A stretch of DNA of 64,000 bases from Bifidobacterium jacchi (GTDB lineage Bacteria > Actinomycetota > Actinomycetes > Actinomycetales > Bifidobacteriaceae): contig NZ_RQSP01000003.1 in NCBI RefSeq assembly GCF_009078285.1, forward strand, positions 1-64,000. The letters run 5' to 3'. The notes below the pieces were generated by a model, which did not search any database, was not told the DNA's origin, and worked only from the letters and a program-made list of their open reading frames with translations. Positions 15,963-25,533 of this stretch are shown here, piece after piece. Position 1 is the stretch's first letter. Every line of letters begins with the position of its first letter. Made by a program: the position numbers and the translations under genes.

Positions 15963-17903
15963 ATGGCAGAGGGAACCAACGGAAGGCGGCGTTTTTCCGA
16001 CAAGTGGGGCAAGCACGAGCTTGACGTGCTCGCGGTCCTGTCATCTGCCTTCCCGCAATGGCTGACCTCGCGTCAAATCGCCCAGCGGGTCAAGGCGTAC
16101 GCGGATTCGTACGGGGAGCTTGCCGATCAGGCCGCGAAGGCGGCGTTCGCCAAGCAGTTCCAGCGTGATCGCGCCAAGCTGGCCGCCATGGGCATTGCGA
16201 TCGAGTCACGGCAGCCGGAGTATTCATCCAAATCCGAAGGCCAGGATTTCGCATCCTATCGTCTTCAGCTCGGTGACGAACCACGCATCCGTCTGCATTT
16301 CGAGCAGGAGGACCTGCCGGTGCTGGCGGCCGCGAACTATCTTGCCCGTTCGATCTCCGTCTCCTCGGCATCGTCCCAGCATGTGCAGCAGCATTCGTCT
16401 CGCACGACGCCCCGCGTGCCGCAGACGCCCACGCCGGGTCTCGGTCTGGACTCCATCGCGCCGGGGCTCGGCACGCAGACCATTCCCGAGACGTTGGTCA
16501 AGGTCATCGATTCGCGCCGTTTCGCCGCCACGGTGGACGTGGACGGGGAGCACATCAACGTCGCCTACACCGATTCGGATGATCTTGCGATGTATGTGCT
16601 TGAGCATCCCGGCGCAAGCATCGTCAGCCCGCAGGAGGCGGTCGACGCCTTCCACCGCCGTCTGGTCGCGGCCACCGCACTGACGTTGGCCGATGAATCC
16701 GCGACCGGCGACAATGCGCAGAACACCGAGCAGGCCGCGGCGAACGTTTCCGCCCTTTCGTCGGCTTCCCGTGAGGACGACGACGAGGATGCCAAATCGC
16801 ATCAGAAGAAGAACTCGGCGTTCCAGACCGGCAGCGAGGTGGATCGCCGTCTTCGGCTGATGCTGTTCCTGTCGGCGCATCTCGGCGAGGAGTATTCGCT
16901 CGCGGAACTGGCGGAGCGTTTCATCGGCCACGCAAGAACCGATGACGAGCTGCGCAAGTTCGTCGCCGTCATCCACAAGGACATCAACACGCTCACCACC
17001 GTTTCCGATGACGGCGAGATGGCAGGCAGCCAGTTCTTCGACATCGACTGGTCCCTGTTGGATGCCGAGGGCATCGTCTCCGCCACGAATTCGCTCGGTT
17101 TGGAGCGTCTGGCCGGCATCTCGCCGCAATATCTGAGCATGCTAACCGCATCGGTGAGCTATCTGGCGCGTTCCCCGCTGCTGCCGGAGGATCAGCGCGA
17201 GCAGGCGCAGAACCTGTATGAGCGTCTGCACTCCCACGTCATGCCGGGGGAGACCCCGTGGCTGAGCCTGACCGGCTATGAGCTCGAACCTCGCAGCTAC
17301 GGCGTGGTGCGGCGCGCGATCAACACCGGACGGCTGCTCGATATGGAATACACCGACGGCGCCGGCCGCACGCATCGCAAACTGGTCGCCCCGGCGAAGA
17401 TCTTCGTGGACGAGGGCGTGTATTATGCCGCCGTCTGGACCGACGTGGCCGATGCCGCCCCCGAGGAGCTCAAGTCGATCGCCATGCGCGACACGCGCGT
17501 CAACAAGGCGAACGGCAAGCCGCGCACCTGGCAGGTGCTGCGACTGGCACGCATCGAGCATGCCGAGCTTGTCGAGCCCACGCACAAGGTGGACATCCCC
17601 GATACGCCGATCAGCGAACTGCGCAAATGGAGCTTCGACAACGGCACGGCGGCCTCGTTCGTGACCGACGAGCCCGACCTCAAGTTCCCCCAGACGCTGC
17701 CCGGTGCAAGCGTGAAACGGGTGGGAGCCGGCGAGATCGTGAATCTGACCGTGTCCTCGGATTCATGGTTCGTCGCCTTCTGCATCGCGCACGCCCGTCA
17801 TATCAAGGCGGTTTCCCCCGAGACGCTGCGTACCATGATCGTGGCTCGTGCGAAGCGTGAGCTGAGCGTGGGGCAGCACGATACGGGCGACGGCAACGAG
17901 TAG
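15963..17903 (+). CDS. WYL-domain transcriptional regulator
   Basis: A 646-residue protein with an N-terminal winged-helix region (HELDVLAVLSSAFPQWLTSR…), a middle low-complexity linker (about 130–165 and 240–285, rich in Ala, Thr and Asp), a second helical DNA-binding-like part and a WYL ligand domain (RRAINTGRLLDMEYTDGAGR, VDEGVYYAAVWTD). It looks like two PafB/PafC-type halves joined. Such proteins bind nucleic acid or nucleotide ligands and control DNA-damage or stress genes in actinobacteria. The palindromes just upstream (15858–15891) may be its own operator. The target here is unknown. Confidence 0.8.
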   Translation: MAEGTNGRRRFSDKWGKHELDVLAVLSSAFPQWLTSRQIAQRVKAYADSYGELADQAAKAAFAKQFQRDRAKLAAMGIAIESRQPEYSSKSEGQDFASYRLQLGDEPRIRLHFEQEDLPVLAAANYLARSISVSSASSQHVQQHSSRTTPRVPQTPTPGLGLDSIAPGLGTQTIPETLVKVIDSRRFAATVDVDGEHINVAYTDSDDLAMYVLEHPGASIVSPQEAVDAFHRRLVAATALTLADESATGDNAQNTEQAAANVSALSSASREDDDEDAKSHQKKNSAFQTGSEVDRRLRLMLFLSAHLGEEYSLAELAERFIGHARTDDELRKFVAVIHKDINTLTTVSDDGEMAGSQFFDIDWSLLDAEGIVSATNSLGLERLAGISPQYLSMLTASVSYLARSPLLPEDQREQAQNLYERLHSHVMPGETPWLSLTGYELEPRSYGVVRRAINTGRLLDMEYTDGAGRTHRKLVAPAKIFVDEGVYYAAVWTDVADAAPEELKSIAMRDTRVNKANGKPRTWQVLRLARIEHAELVEPTHKVDIPDTPISELRKWSFDNGTAASFVTDEPDLKFPQTLPGASVKRVGAGEIVNLTVSSDSWFVAFCIAHARHIKAVSPETLRTMIVARAKRELSVGQHDTGDGNE

Positions 17904-17944
17904 ACGACGAGTGGCCCGCTCATGGGCCGCGAATCTCAAGCTCG

Positions 17945-17979
17945 GATACCTATGCAACCGCATGGGCCGCATAGGTATC
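17945..17979. terminator. Intergenic hairpin after WYL gene
   Basis: A perfect 11-bp inverted repeat, GATACCTATGC/GCATAGGTATC (17945–17955 and 17969–17979), with a 13-nt loop. No T-run follows, so it is terminator-like or a processing hairpin. Confidence 0.45.
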
Positions 17980-18023
17980 GCTTAAGGAATTGACGCGACG
18001 ACGGTTAATCGAGAGGAGCCGAC

Positions 18024-18344
18024 ATGCCTTGGTGGATCTGGCTGCTGCTGGTGCTGTTCATGCTTGGCATGATCATCGCGGGCGTGATGTATGTGATCGT
18101 GCATGCGCTGCGCGGCATGCGCGCCATCTCGGGCACGGTGTCGCGTGCCGGCGACGCGATCGAGGCCATGGGCAGACCGGATGATCGGCAATCGGCGCAA
18201 TTCCGCCCGATCTTCACCGAGCCGCTGAACATGGCCGCCGAACGGTACGCCGACGCTCACGCCGATGTCATCCGTCGCCGCAACCGCAAACGTGACCGGC
18301 ATGTGCGCATCTGGGCGGATTGGTCGAAATTCAACCGCAGCTGA
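18024..18344 (+). CDS. Small single-pass membrane protein
   Basis: A 106-residue protein with an N-terminal membrane segment (WIWLLLVLFMLGMIIAGVMYVIV) and a basic cytoplasmic tail (RRRNRKRDRHVRIWADWSKF). The GAGAGGAG ribosome site is strong. It ends 80 nt before the likely helY start and is probably in the same transcript. I do not recognise a named family; similar small membrane proteins occur beside helY in other bifidobacteria only as far as general memory goes. Confidence 0.7.
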   Translation: MPWWIWLLLVLFMLGMIIAGVMYVIVHALRGMRAISGTVSRAGDAIEAMGRPDDRQSAQFRPIFTEPLNMAAERYADAHADVIRRRNRKRDRHVRIWADWSKFNRS

Positions 18345-18424
18345 ACCTCCAATCCGCGATCAACGGATCATCGGACAGTCAGGTCATCAGCAGCACGGTC
18401 GAAAGCAACGGAAGGACGATTTCC

Positions 18425-21049
18425 ATGGCACATCAGCATGGCCGTTCAACGGGACGCGGTTCGGCATCGGATTCGCCGGCGGCCCGCTATCAGGCCTTCC
18501 GCAAATCCCAGCAGCAAGCGAAAAGCATGGCCGCACGCTTCGCGTCCACGCTTCCGTTCGACTTGGACGACTTCCAACGGGAGGCGATCGACGGCCTTGA
18601 GGCGGGCCGCAACGTACTGGTGGCCGCCCCGACCGGAGCGGGAAAGACCGTCGTGGCCGATTTCGCGATGTTCCTGGCTCGTGAACGCAACGTCAAGGCG
18701 TTCTATACGACGCCGATCAAGGCGCTGAGCAACCAGAAGTACCACGATCTCGTCGCGGTCTACGGACCGGATCGGGTCGGACTGCTCACCGGCGACACGT
18801 CGATCAACTCCGAGGCGGATCTGGTCGTCATGACCACCGAGGTCCTGCGCAACATGCTCTACGAGCATTCGGCCACGCTGACCGCGCTCGGATACGTGAT
18901 CCTCGACGAGGTGCACTATCTCGCCGACCGGTTCCGCGGACCGGTGTGGGAGGAGGTCATCATCCATCTGCCCGACAGCGTCAACATCGTCGGTCTTTCG
19001 GCCACGGTGTCGAACGTCGAGGACTTCTCCCAGTGGATCGCGTCGGTGCGCGGCGAGACCACGCTTGTGGTCTCGGAGACGCGGCCGGTTCCTTTGGAAC
19101 AGCATGTGATGGTCCAGGCCGACGAACGCACCGAACCGGAGCTCATCGACCTGTACCGCCACGATGACGAGGGCCGGCAGACCGACAAACTCAACATGCG
19201 ACTGGTGAGCCGGCTTGAGGAGCTTGACCGCAAGGCGGAGCGAAACCGCGCGAATTCGCATGATGCACGCGGGGGAGCAGGTCGTGGGCAAGGACGCGAC
19301 CGAGGTGGCGCCCGTGCCCGCGATCGGGCGCGTCTCGGCGGGCGTTCCGGTCGAGGCCAGGATCGGATGCAGCGATACTTTCCTCGCCGGTGGGCCGTGG
19401 TCGACGAACTCAACTATCTCGACATGCTGCCGGGCATCTACTTCATCTTCTCGCGCAACGGCTGTGATCAGGCGGTCGAACAGTGTCTCAACGCCGGCCT
19501 GGAGCTCACCGATGACGATGAGGCGCGGCGCATCCGCAGCATCGTCGATGAGATGGTCGACGGGCAGCTGTCGGACGACGATCTCAAGGCGCTGCGATTC
19601 GCACGGTTCCGTTTTGCGCTTGAGGAGGGATTCGCGCCGCATCACGCCGGCATGATCGCCCTCTTTAGGCAGATCGTCGAACGACTCTTTGAGGAGGGCC
19701 TCGTCAAGATGGTGTTCGCCACCGAGACGCTCGCCCTTGGCATCAACATGCCGGCGCGCTGTGTGGTGGTGGAGAAGCTGGAGAAGTTCGACGGCACCGG
19801 TCATGTGCAGCTGACGCCGGGGGAGTTCACCCAGCTGACCGGACGTGCCGGGCGACGTGGCATCGACGTGATCGGGCATGCGATCGTGGTCGATCACGCG
19901 GGGTTCATTCCCGCGACAGCCGCGGCGCTGTCGAGTCGCCGTGTCTATCCGCTGCATTCCAGCTTCCGCCCAACGTTCAACATGGCGGTCAATCTGCTCA
20001 ATTCCAGCGATTATACGACTGCGCGAACCACGCTTGACCATTCGTTCGCGCAGTGGGAGGCGAACGAGTCGTCAGGCCGTCTTGAAGCGCAGATGCACAC
20101 GTTGGAGCAGGCGGTCGAAGGGTACGAGCGCGCCTTCGTATGCGATCACGGCGATTTCAAGGAATTCATGACGCTGCGCATGCAGCTGACCGATCTGGAG
20201 AAGGCCGAACGCAACCGGCTCAAGCACACGGTGTTCCGCTCCGATGCCGCCAGATCCGCCGCGTTTCGCGATCTCGACCGCCGTATCGGCGACATGCGCC
20301 TTGCCGAGCAGAACCATCCGTGCCGTTCGTGCCCGGACCTGCAGCGTCACCTCAAATGGGGGCATCGCTGGGTGCGTGAGATGCGCGAACTGGAGCGCAC
20401 GCGTGAACGCTACGATTCGCGTACCGGTTCGGTGGCACGCCAGTTCGACCATATCTGCGCGATTCTCGCCGAACTCGGCTATCTGACGCATGACGACGGC
20501 CGCGATTCCTATCGGCTGACCGAACGCGGGCAGCTGCTGCGTCGCCTGTACAGCGAGCAGGATCTGGTGCTTGCCCAGGCCATCTGCTCCGGTGCGCTGA
20601 CGCTGCTGCCGCCGGCGTGTCTCGCCTCGGTGCTCTCGTCGCTGGTCTATGAGGCCAGGAGGGGAGCCAGGGGAGAGCCTCGCTACTATCCGGGCGGGCG
20701 GCTCGGGCCCGTCGCCCACGCGGCGGAGGAGCTTGCGCGCATCCATGACGAGGTGTCGTCGCTGTGCGCGGATTACGGCATGGATGATCTACCGCAGCTG
20801 GATTTCGGCATCGTCGATGTGATGTACGAGTGGGCGGACGGCGGCGATCTTGCCGACGTGCTGCGCAACACCGAGCTGACCGGCGGCGACTTCGTGCGCA
20901 ACGCGAAGCGGCTTGCCGACGTGCTCCAGCAGATCGCCGTTGCTGCGCCCATGCTGGGTGAGGATGGCGCGGCGCTTGCGCAGAGCGCCGGTGGGGCCCA
21001 CGATCTCGTCAATCGCGGCATCGTCGCGTATTCGGGTGTGGACGGCTGA
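18425..21049 (+). CDS. helY: Ski2-like DEAD/DEAH-box RNA helicase HelY
   Basis: An 874-residue superfamily II helicase: Walker A APTGAGKTVVAD, DEVH box ILDEVHYLAD, motif III LSATVSN, and the C-terminal RecA motifs TETLALGINMPARCVVVEKL and QLTGRAGRRGID. The C-terminal DSHCT-like region follows (to about 870). The Arg/Gly-rich insert (GGAGRGQGRDRGGARARDRARLGGRSGRG, near 275–310) suggests an RNA contact loop. ATG 18425 is preferred, with GGAAGG 8 nt upstream; an earlier in-frame ATG at 18320 overlaps the previous gene. In actinobacteria HelY is linked to RNA turnover. Confidence 0.9.
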   Translation: MAHQHGRSTGRGSASDSPAARYQAFRKSQQQAKSMAARFASTLPFDLDDFQREAIDGLEAGRNVLVAAPTGAGKTVVADFAMFLARERNVKAFYTTPIKALSNQKYHDLVAVYGPDRVGLLTGDTSINSEADLVVMTTEVLRNMLYEHSATLTALGYVILDEVHYLADRFRGPVWEEVIIHLPDSVNIVGLSATVSNVEDFSQWIASVRGETTLVVSETRPVPLEQHVMVQADERTEPELIDLYRHDDEGRQTDKLNMRLVSRLEELDRKAERNRANSHDARGGAGRGQGRDRGGARARDRARLGGRSGRGQDRMQRYFPRRWAVVDELNYLDMLPGIYFIFSRNGCDQAVEQCLNAGLELTDDDEARRIRSIVDEMVDGQLSDDDLKALRFARFRFALEEGFAPHHAGMIALFRQIVERLFEEGLVKMVFATETLALGINMPARCVVVEKLEKFDGTGHVQLTPGEFTQLTGRAGRRGIDVIGHAIVVDHAGFIPATAAALSSRRVYPLHSSFRPTFNMAVNLLNSSDYTTARTTLDHSFAQWEANESSGRLEAQMHTLEQAVEGYERAFVCDHGDFKEFMTLRMQLTDLEKAERNRLKHTVFRSDAARSAAFRDLDRRIGDMRLAEQNHPCRSCPDLQRHLKWGHRWVREMRELERTRERYDSRTGSVARQFDHICAILAELGYLTHDDGRDSYRLTERGQLLRRLYSEQDLVLAQAICSGALTLLPPACLASVLSSLVYEARRGARGEPRYYPGGRLGPVAHAAEELARIHDEVSSLCADYGMDDLPQLDFGIVDVMYEWADGGDLADVLRNTELTGGDFVRNAKRLADVLQQIAVAAPMLGEDGAALAQSAGGAHDLVNRGIVAYSGVDG

Positions 21050-21169
21050 TCACGCGCCGGTGCCGGCTCACTGCCGATGTACGCGATCGTGGATATATCG
21101 TGGAATAATCGTGTCGTCCGAACTGTTTTGTAGCTTAGTGAAGGTTGACTTGCAAGGAGGAAACGGAAT

Positions 21170-21517
21170 ATGGCGGAACGCAGCCTTCGTGGTATGAGCA
21201 TCGGCGCAAAGTCGCTGGAATCCGACGACAACGTCGATTTTGCGGCGCGCACCGAAGTCGCGTATGTGTGCCCCAATGGGCATCGCACCATTCTTCCGTT
21301 CGCTGAGGGCGCTGAGATCCCGGACGAATGGGAATGCCGTTGCGGCTCCACCGCACATCGCGAGGGAGACGAGGATTCGGCGGCCGATGAGATCGCCAAG
21401 CCGGCGCGCACGCACTGGGATATGCTCCTCGAACGCCGCTCCGAGGACGAGCTCAAGGCGTTGTTGGAGAAGCGTCTGAAGATGCATCGCGAAGGATGGA
21501 TTCCCGACTACGAGTGA
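21170..21517 (+). CDS. rbpA: RNA polymerase-binding protein RbpA
   Basis: A 115-residue actinobacterial transcription factor. It has the flexible N-terminal tail (MAERSLRGMSIGAKSLE), the core with zinc-like Cys pattern (YVCPNGH…WECRCGS) and the C-terminal sigma-binding helix (RTHWDMLLERRSEDELKALLEKRL). RbpA stabilises the open complex with the main sigma factor. The length and motifs are as in mycobacteria. A very strong AAGGAGG ribosome site precedes ATG 21170. Confidence 0.97.
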   Translation: MAERSLRGMSIGAKSLESDDNVDFAARTEVAYVCPNGHRTILPFAEGAEIPDEWECRCGSTAHREGDEDSAADEIAKPARTHWDMLLERRSEDELKALLEKRLKMHREGWIPDYE

Positions 21518-21725
21518 TGCCGCCGGTGTGACCGCACCGGCTGGTTCGGTTGCGCCGGGTTGGTTGCGCCGGTTCGGCATATCGGTCAGACAGACCGGGC
21601 ATAATGGCAATTGCTATGCACCGTAATTCTGCATCGCGATAGAACCGATGCAGGATTCGGCACGATGGCAACCATGAATCAGATCGCCACGCAATGGCTA
21701 CCACGGATATAGGGGAGGGAACGAC

Positions 21726-22439
21726 ATGACCACGCAACCAAGAAAAGTAGTGCTGCTTGACCTCGACGGCACGCTCACCCAGTCGCATTTCGGCATCATC
21801 GCCTGTGCGACCAAGGCGTTCGAGGAACTTGGGCTGCACGTTCCCGACGATGCCGAGATGCACCGGTTCATCGGGCCGGCGATCATCGAATCGTTCAAGC
21901 GCAACCATATGCCCGACGACATGCTGGATCGCGGCGTGGCGATCTACCGCAAGTACTATTCGGATGAGGCCGTGTTCGACGATCCGAACGACCCCGGTCA
22001 CCTCGTTCCCGGTCGTCTGTTCAACCGTCTGTTCGACGGCATTCCCGAACAGCTGCGCAAGCTGCGCGCCGACGGATACTATCTGGCCGTGGCCACCTGC
22101 AAGCCCGAATATCAGGCGGTGCCGATCTGCGATCATTTCCACGTGTCCGAACTGGTCGACGGCATCTACGGTGCGAGTCGCGACAACAGCCGTCTCGACA
22201 AGGATCAGGTGATTCGCTACGCGTTCGATCGCATCGGATTCGATGAGAAGGCCGGTGACCGTGCGCTGATGGTCGGCGACCGCTGGACCGACGTGGACGG
22301 CGCGATCGCCTGCGGGCTGGACTGTCTGGGATGCCGCTGGGGCTACGCCGAGGCCGGCGAGCTGGAACAGCACGGCGCCTATCGCATCATCGACCATGTC
22401 GATGAGCTTGCAGTCGCCGTCGAAGAATATTTCGCCTGA
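21726..22439 (+). CDS. HAD-family phosphatase, phosphoglycolate-phosphatase-like
   Basis: A 237-residue HAD hydrolase with motif I LLDLDGTLTQS, a helical cap, motif II VATCK, and motif IV MVGDRWTDVDGAIACG. The GDR-x-x-D form and the size fit phosphoglycolate or other small-phosphate phosphatases of the Gph type; the substrate is not fixed by sequence. It has its own GGGAGGG ribosome site and is followed by a hairpin at 22464–22498. Confidence 0.85.
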   Translation: MTTQPRKVVLLDLDGTLTQSHFGIIACATKAFEELGLHVPDDAEMHRFIGPAIIESFKRNHMPDDMLDRGVAIYRKYYSDEAVFDDPNDPGHLVPGRLFNRLFDGIPEQLRKLRADGYYLAVATCKPEYQAVPICDHFHVSELVDGIYGASRDNSRLDKDQVIRYAFDRIGFDEKAGDRALMVGDRWTDVDGAIACGLDCLGCRWGYAEAGELEQHGAYRIIDHVDELAVAVEEYFA

Positions 22440-22463
22440 TTGGTGTGCCGGCTTCGTATTGTC

Positions 22464-22498
22464 ATAGTGCTTGCAACTCGTTTCAGTGCAAGCACTAT
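22464..22498. terminator. Hairpin between convergent genes
   Basis: A perfect 12-bp stem ATAGTGCTTGCA/TGCAAGCACTAT (22464–22475 and 22487–22498) with an 11-nt loop, 24 nt after the HAD gene and before a gene on the opposite strand. It probably ends transcription from both sides. Confidence 0.65.
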
Positions 22499-22619
22499 TA
22501 GATCAAAGATAATGTACGTTATGTCAGATTAGTGTGAGGTCGGCGAGTTTCACTGGGCGAATTATCCACACGACTCTTTCGGACCCGACTCTTGCGCAAC
22601 GGCAATGACCGTCATCCAA

Positions 22620-23006
22620 TCAACGCCGTTCCGCAGCGCGGCGCCCCGCCTTCTCCAGCACTTCGTCGCGCTGCGTGAACATCGCACGCCGCGCCTGCGC
22701 ATACATGACCGCAAGCTCGGCGAAGACGAGCACGATCACGACGGCCACGGCAACGATCATATGCCGCTCATAGAAGTCGTGCATCGCATCGCTGATGTCA
22801 TGCTCGACCATGATGTATACGATGAACGGGAAACCCGCGAACAGCACGGACACGACCTGCGCCACGACGACGTTCCAACTGACCGGACTGACCTTCGGAT
22901 GCCGTTCGGAGCTCAGAAAACGACCGCGATGCACGCAGATGCCGCATACGGAAAGGCTCCAGAGCACACTGAACAGCCACAACGCCAGAGGAATCAGATC
23001 ATTCAC
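22620..23006 (-). CDS. Small integral membrane protein, unknown
   Basis: A 128-residue protein with three hydrophobic segments (PLALWLFSVLWSLSVCGI, VVVAQVVSVLFAGFPFIVYI, IVAVAVVIVLVFAELAVMYA) and a basic C-terminal tail. The start is taken as GTG 23006 because AAGGAG lies 9 nt upstream; the upstream ATG at 23057 has no such box and would add a Cys-rich non-membrane extension. Family not recognised. It stands alone before the ftsR-like gene. Confidence 0.65.
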   Translation of the reverse strand: MNDLIPLALWLFSVLWSLSVCGICVHRGRFLSSERHPKVSPVSWNVVVAQVVSVLFAGFPFIVYIMVEHDISDAMHDFYERHMIVAVAVVIVLVFAELAVMYAQARRAMFTQRDEVLEKAGRRAAERR

Positions 23007-23134
23007 AGGCAGGTTCTCCTTGTTGCCGCATTCGCTGCGCGTGTAGCATTCGTGCATACGGCGCGCGCAGCGAACTCATCATAACCAGCACGGAACAGCA
23101 CACAATAAACGCACAATATAATCAGCACAGCACC

Positions 23135-23743
23135 CTACGCGGCATCATCCGTGCCGGAACGCTGCGCATGACGCTGCCGCAGCGCCCGACGCAGTCGCAT
23201 GGCGGTGATGTCGTCGATCGGCCGACCGGCATGGCCGGACGCGCGAACGTCTTCATCGGTGACATCCACGTGCTCCTCATGGTCGAGCGCCTCGCGGACC
23301 TGATGCCACAACGATCCCACGGAAACGGCGAACAACGCCCTGCCCGTGCCAAGCAGATCGAGCATCTGTTCGCTGGTCGTGCACTCGTGCACCTCCTGCC
23401 CGTCACACATGATGGTGACGTGCTCCAATTGCTCGGGACCACGTCGAGCAAGAAACCCTATGGCGGCGGTGACGTTCTGCAGATTGACGCCTGCATCCAA
23501 CAGGCGTTTGGAAACGGCCAGTATCACGACGTCCTTGAACGAATACAGTCGACGTGAGCCGGACCCGTGCGACGGCGTGATCGACGGCTCCACGATCTGC
23601 TTGCGGGCCCAATAGTCCAGCTGCCGATACGTGATGCCCGCGACTTTCGACGCGACCGTGCCACGGTATCCGCGACGCTCCGTGCCACCATCCGACGAGT
23701 CGAATAATTCGCCCTGTACGGCCGATGCCGCGTCAGTGACCAT
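23135..23743 (-). CDS. MerR-family regulator, FtsR-like
   Basis: A 202-residue MerR-type regulator with the winged helix KVAGITYRQLDYWARKQIVEPS, matching the actinobacterial FtsR (Rv1828) family, which in Corynebacterium controls ftsZ. The C-terminal effector-like region is about 100 residues. The ATG at 23743 has a GGGGGAG box upstream and starts in family register. It lies directly after the FHA gene, as garA–ftsR do in mycobacteria. No metal-binding Cys are present, so it is not a metal sensor. Confidence 0.85.
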   Translation of the reverse strand: MVTDAASAVQGELFDSSDGGTERRGYRGTVASKVAGITYRQLDYWARKQIVEPSITPSHGSGSRRLYSFKDVVILAVSKRLLDAGVNLQNVTAAIGFLARRGPEQLEHVTIMCDGQEVHECTTSEQMLDLLGTGRALFAVSVGSLWHQVREALDHEEHVDVTDEDVRASGHAGRPIDDITAMRLRRALRQRHAQRSGTDDAA

Positions 23744-23834
23744 GGCCGCTCTCCCCCATCTGCCAATCCATATGCAAATCTTCGCTGCTCGGCGGCAGTC
23801 AACCATGATCCGCGCCGCCGAGCAGCGTGCATCA

Positions 23835-24272
23835 TCAGGAAACGATCGCCGACTTCGTGAAGAACACCAGCCGGAACTTGCCGATCATGATTTCGTCGCC
23901 GTTCTTCAACTGCATGTGATCGACACGCTGACGATTGACATACGTGCCGTTGAGGCTCCCGGCGTCATAGACGGTGAACACGCCGTTGTGCCTGCGGAAG
24001 ACAGCATGCGAACGGGACACCGTGAAGTCGTCGAGCAGAATATCGGCTCGAGGGTCGCGTCCGACCGTGATCTCGTCCTCGTCGAGCAGATATCGCGAAC
24101 CGGAGACGGCACCGCGCGTGGAGATCAGCAGAGCCGTTCCGGGCGACAGCCTCGCGATCGTCTCAAGATCCTCCTGCGTGAGCGGACGGTCTCCCGTGGA
24201 CGTGATCGGAATGGTAATGGCGGGCAGACCGATGACGGTCGTTTCGCCTGCGCTTGGAATAGGTTCAGTCAT
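23835..24272 (-). CDS. garA: FHA-domain protein, GarA/OdhI-like
   Basis: A 145-residue protein. The C-terminal FHA domain (about 60–140) has the phosphothreonine-binding residues in VGRDPRADILL, FTVSRSHAVF and SLNGTYVN. The N-terminal tail carries GETTVIG, which resembles the ETT motif that serine/threonine kinases phosphorylate in GarA and OdhI; phosphorylation folds the tail onto the FHA domain. In relatives the protein controls 2-oxoglutarate enzymes. Bifidobacteria lack a complete TCA cycle, so the target here may differ. The synteny with pgsA, DUF881 and ftsR supports the name. Confidence 0.85.
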   Translation of the reverse strand: MTEPIPSAGETTVIGLPAITIPITSTGDRPLTQEDLETIARLSPGTALLISTRGAVSGSRYLLDEDEITVGRDPRADILLDDFTVSRSHAVFRRHNGVFTVYDAGSLNGTYVNRQRVDHMQLKNGDEIMIGKFRLVFFTKSAIVS

Positions 24273-24289
24273 AGTTCATCATTCTAGCG

Positions 24290-25198
24290 TCATTCGGCGC
24301 GTTTCGCGTATTGATAACGCTGTGCTTCACGAACTTCATCGATTTTGACCGTATCGGGGGCCGTTACCGACACGGTCGCACCGAATTTCACCTTGAGCCG
24401 CGAGCCCACTCCCCCGGCCATGTTGACCGCGTTCTGCAGGTTCTGCGGGTCGCCGATCGCCTTGACCACATAGGGCGATTCCAGCAGCGTGCCGTCGCAG
24501 ATGAGTCCGTCGTTGGAATCGCTGATGTACGTGCTGGTCACGACACGCACCGAACCGACGGAGATGACCTCGGCACCGGCGTTGCGCAGCTCCTCAAGCA
24601 GGTTGAACATGGTGGACGCGTCGATCGGGGTCTTCGATCCCTCGCTGATGCGTATGACGACACCCTTGCCGGTCGCCGGCAGCCTGCCGGTGAGAATGCC
24701 GCTGGTCTCCTCGTTCTGCTTGGCGATCTTCTCGGCCTCCTGCTGCTTGTTTGCGGTGGCCTTGAGCGTGTCGAGCTGATCGGTGAGCTCGTTCTTGCGC
24801 TGTTCGAGATTCTGCACCTGCGTGGTCGTCTCGCTGATGAGCCTGGTCAGTTCGTCCTCGCTCATCGTCTCGTATGCGGATTTGGTGTTGTTGACCTGAA
24901 TCATGTAGCCGAATCCGAGCAGTGCGCACATGACGACGAGAAAGACGCTGGTCATCAGCCGCATGCGCAGCGGATTCGCGCTGAGCGAACGCTTCGGCGT
25001 TTTGCGCACGATCGGGAACGAACCCGTTTCCATGCGATCGTTTTCGCGATCCTGGGCATGCTGGGTGTGCATCTTGGACAGCAGATCATCGTTGCGACGT
25101 GCGCCGCGTCGACTTCTACGGGCACGTCGCGCACCGCCGTCTGATGGCTGTGCGTCCCCACGTGATGCCGTGTTGTTGTCGCGTTTGTGATCCGTCAT
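24290..25198 (-). CDS. DUF881 family membrane-anchored protein (second copy)
   Basis: A 302-residue protein with an Arg-rich cytoplasmic N-terminus, one membrane segment near 85–105 (LMTSVFLVVMCALLGFGYMI), an extracytoplasmic coiled coil (TRLISETTTQVQNLEQRKNE…) and the DUF881 domain with LPATGKGVVIRI and LRNAGAEVISV. The domain resembles the divisome-associated YlxW/YlxX proteins of Bacillus. It follows sbp by 2 nt and precedes the FHA gene by 17 nt, in one operon. Confidence 0.85.
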   Translation of the reverse strand: MTDHKRDNNTASRGDAQPSDGGARRARRSRRGARRNDDLLSKMHTQHAQDRENDRMETGSFPIVRKTPKRSLSANPLRMRLMTSVFLVVMCALLGFGYMIQVNNTKSAYETMSEDELTRLISETTTQVQNLEQRKNELTDQLDTLKATANKQQEAEKIAKQNEETSGILTGRLPATGKGVVIRISEGSKTPIDASTMFNLLEELRNAGAEVISVGSVRVVTSTYISDSNDGLICDGTLLESPYVVKAIGDPQNLQNAVNMAGGVGSRLKVKFGATVSVTAPDTVKIDEVREAQRYQYAKRAE

Positions 25199-25200
25199 GG

Positions 25201-25533
25201 CTAGCCTCTGAAGATGAATCGACGGATGGCGGACACGTTCGAGAAGATGCGTATGCCAAGCACGACGATGACGGCGGTCTGCAGCTGGGAGCCGACGCCA
25301 AGCTGATTGCCGAGGAACACGAGCAGCGTGGCCGTCAGCACGTTGGAGATGAATGAGATGACGAACACCTTATCCGAGAAGCTTCGCTCGAAATACGCCC
25401 GTGCCGCGCCGAGCAGCGCATCCAATGCGGCGACCACCATGATCGGCAGGTAGGGCTGGAGCTCGATGGGAATGTCCGGTCTGATGAACAGGCCGGCGAC
25501 CACGCCGATAATCAGGCCGAGTACAGCCGCCAT
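25201..25533 (-). CDS. sbp: Small basic protein family (DUF1290), SbpA-like
   Basis: A 110-residue membrane protein with three hydrophobic helices (LGLIIGVVAGLFI, LPIMVVAALDALLGAARA, VISFISNVLTATLLVFLG) and the DUF1290 pattern RPDIPIELQPYLPI. It lies between two DUF881 genes, exactly as in mycobacteria and Bacillus (ylxW–sbp–ylxX). Role is unknown, with a division link by synteny. Start and stop abut the neighbours. Confidence 0.88.
   Translation of the reverse strand: MAAVLGLIIGVVAGLFIRPDIPIELQPYLPIMVVAALDALLGAARAYFERSFSDKVFVISFISNVLTATLLVFLGNQLGVGSQLQTAVIVVLGIRIFSNVSAIRRFIFRG

Noticed and set aside
18446-20041. A 531-codon minus-strand frame opposite helY
   Set aside because: Antisense shadow of the helicase; no start signals or family motifs.
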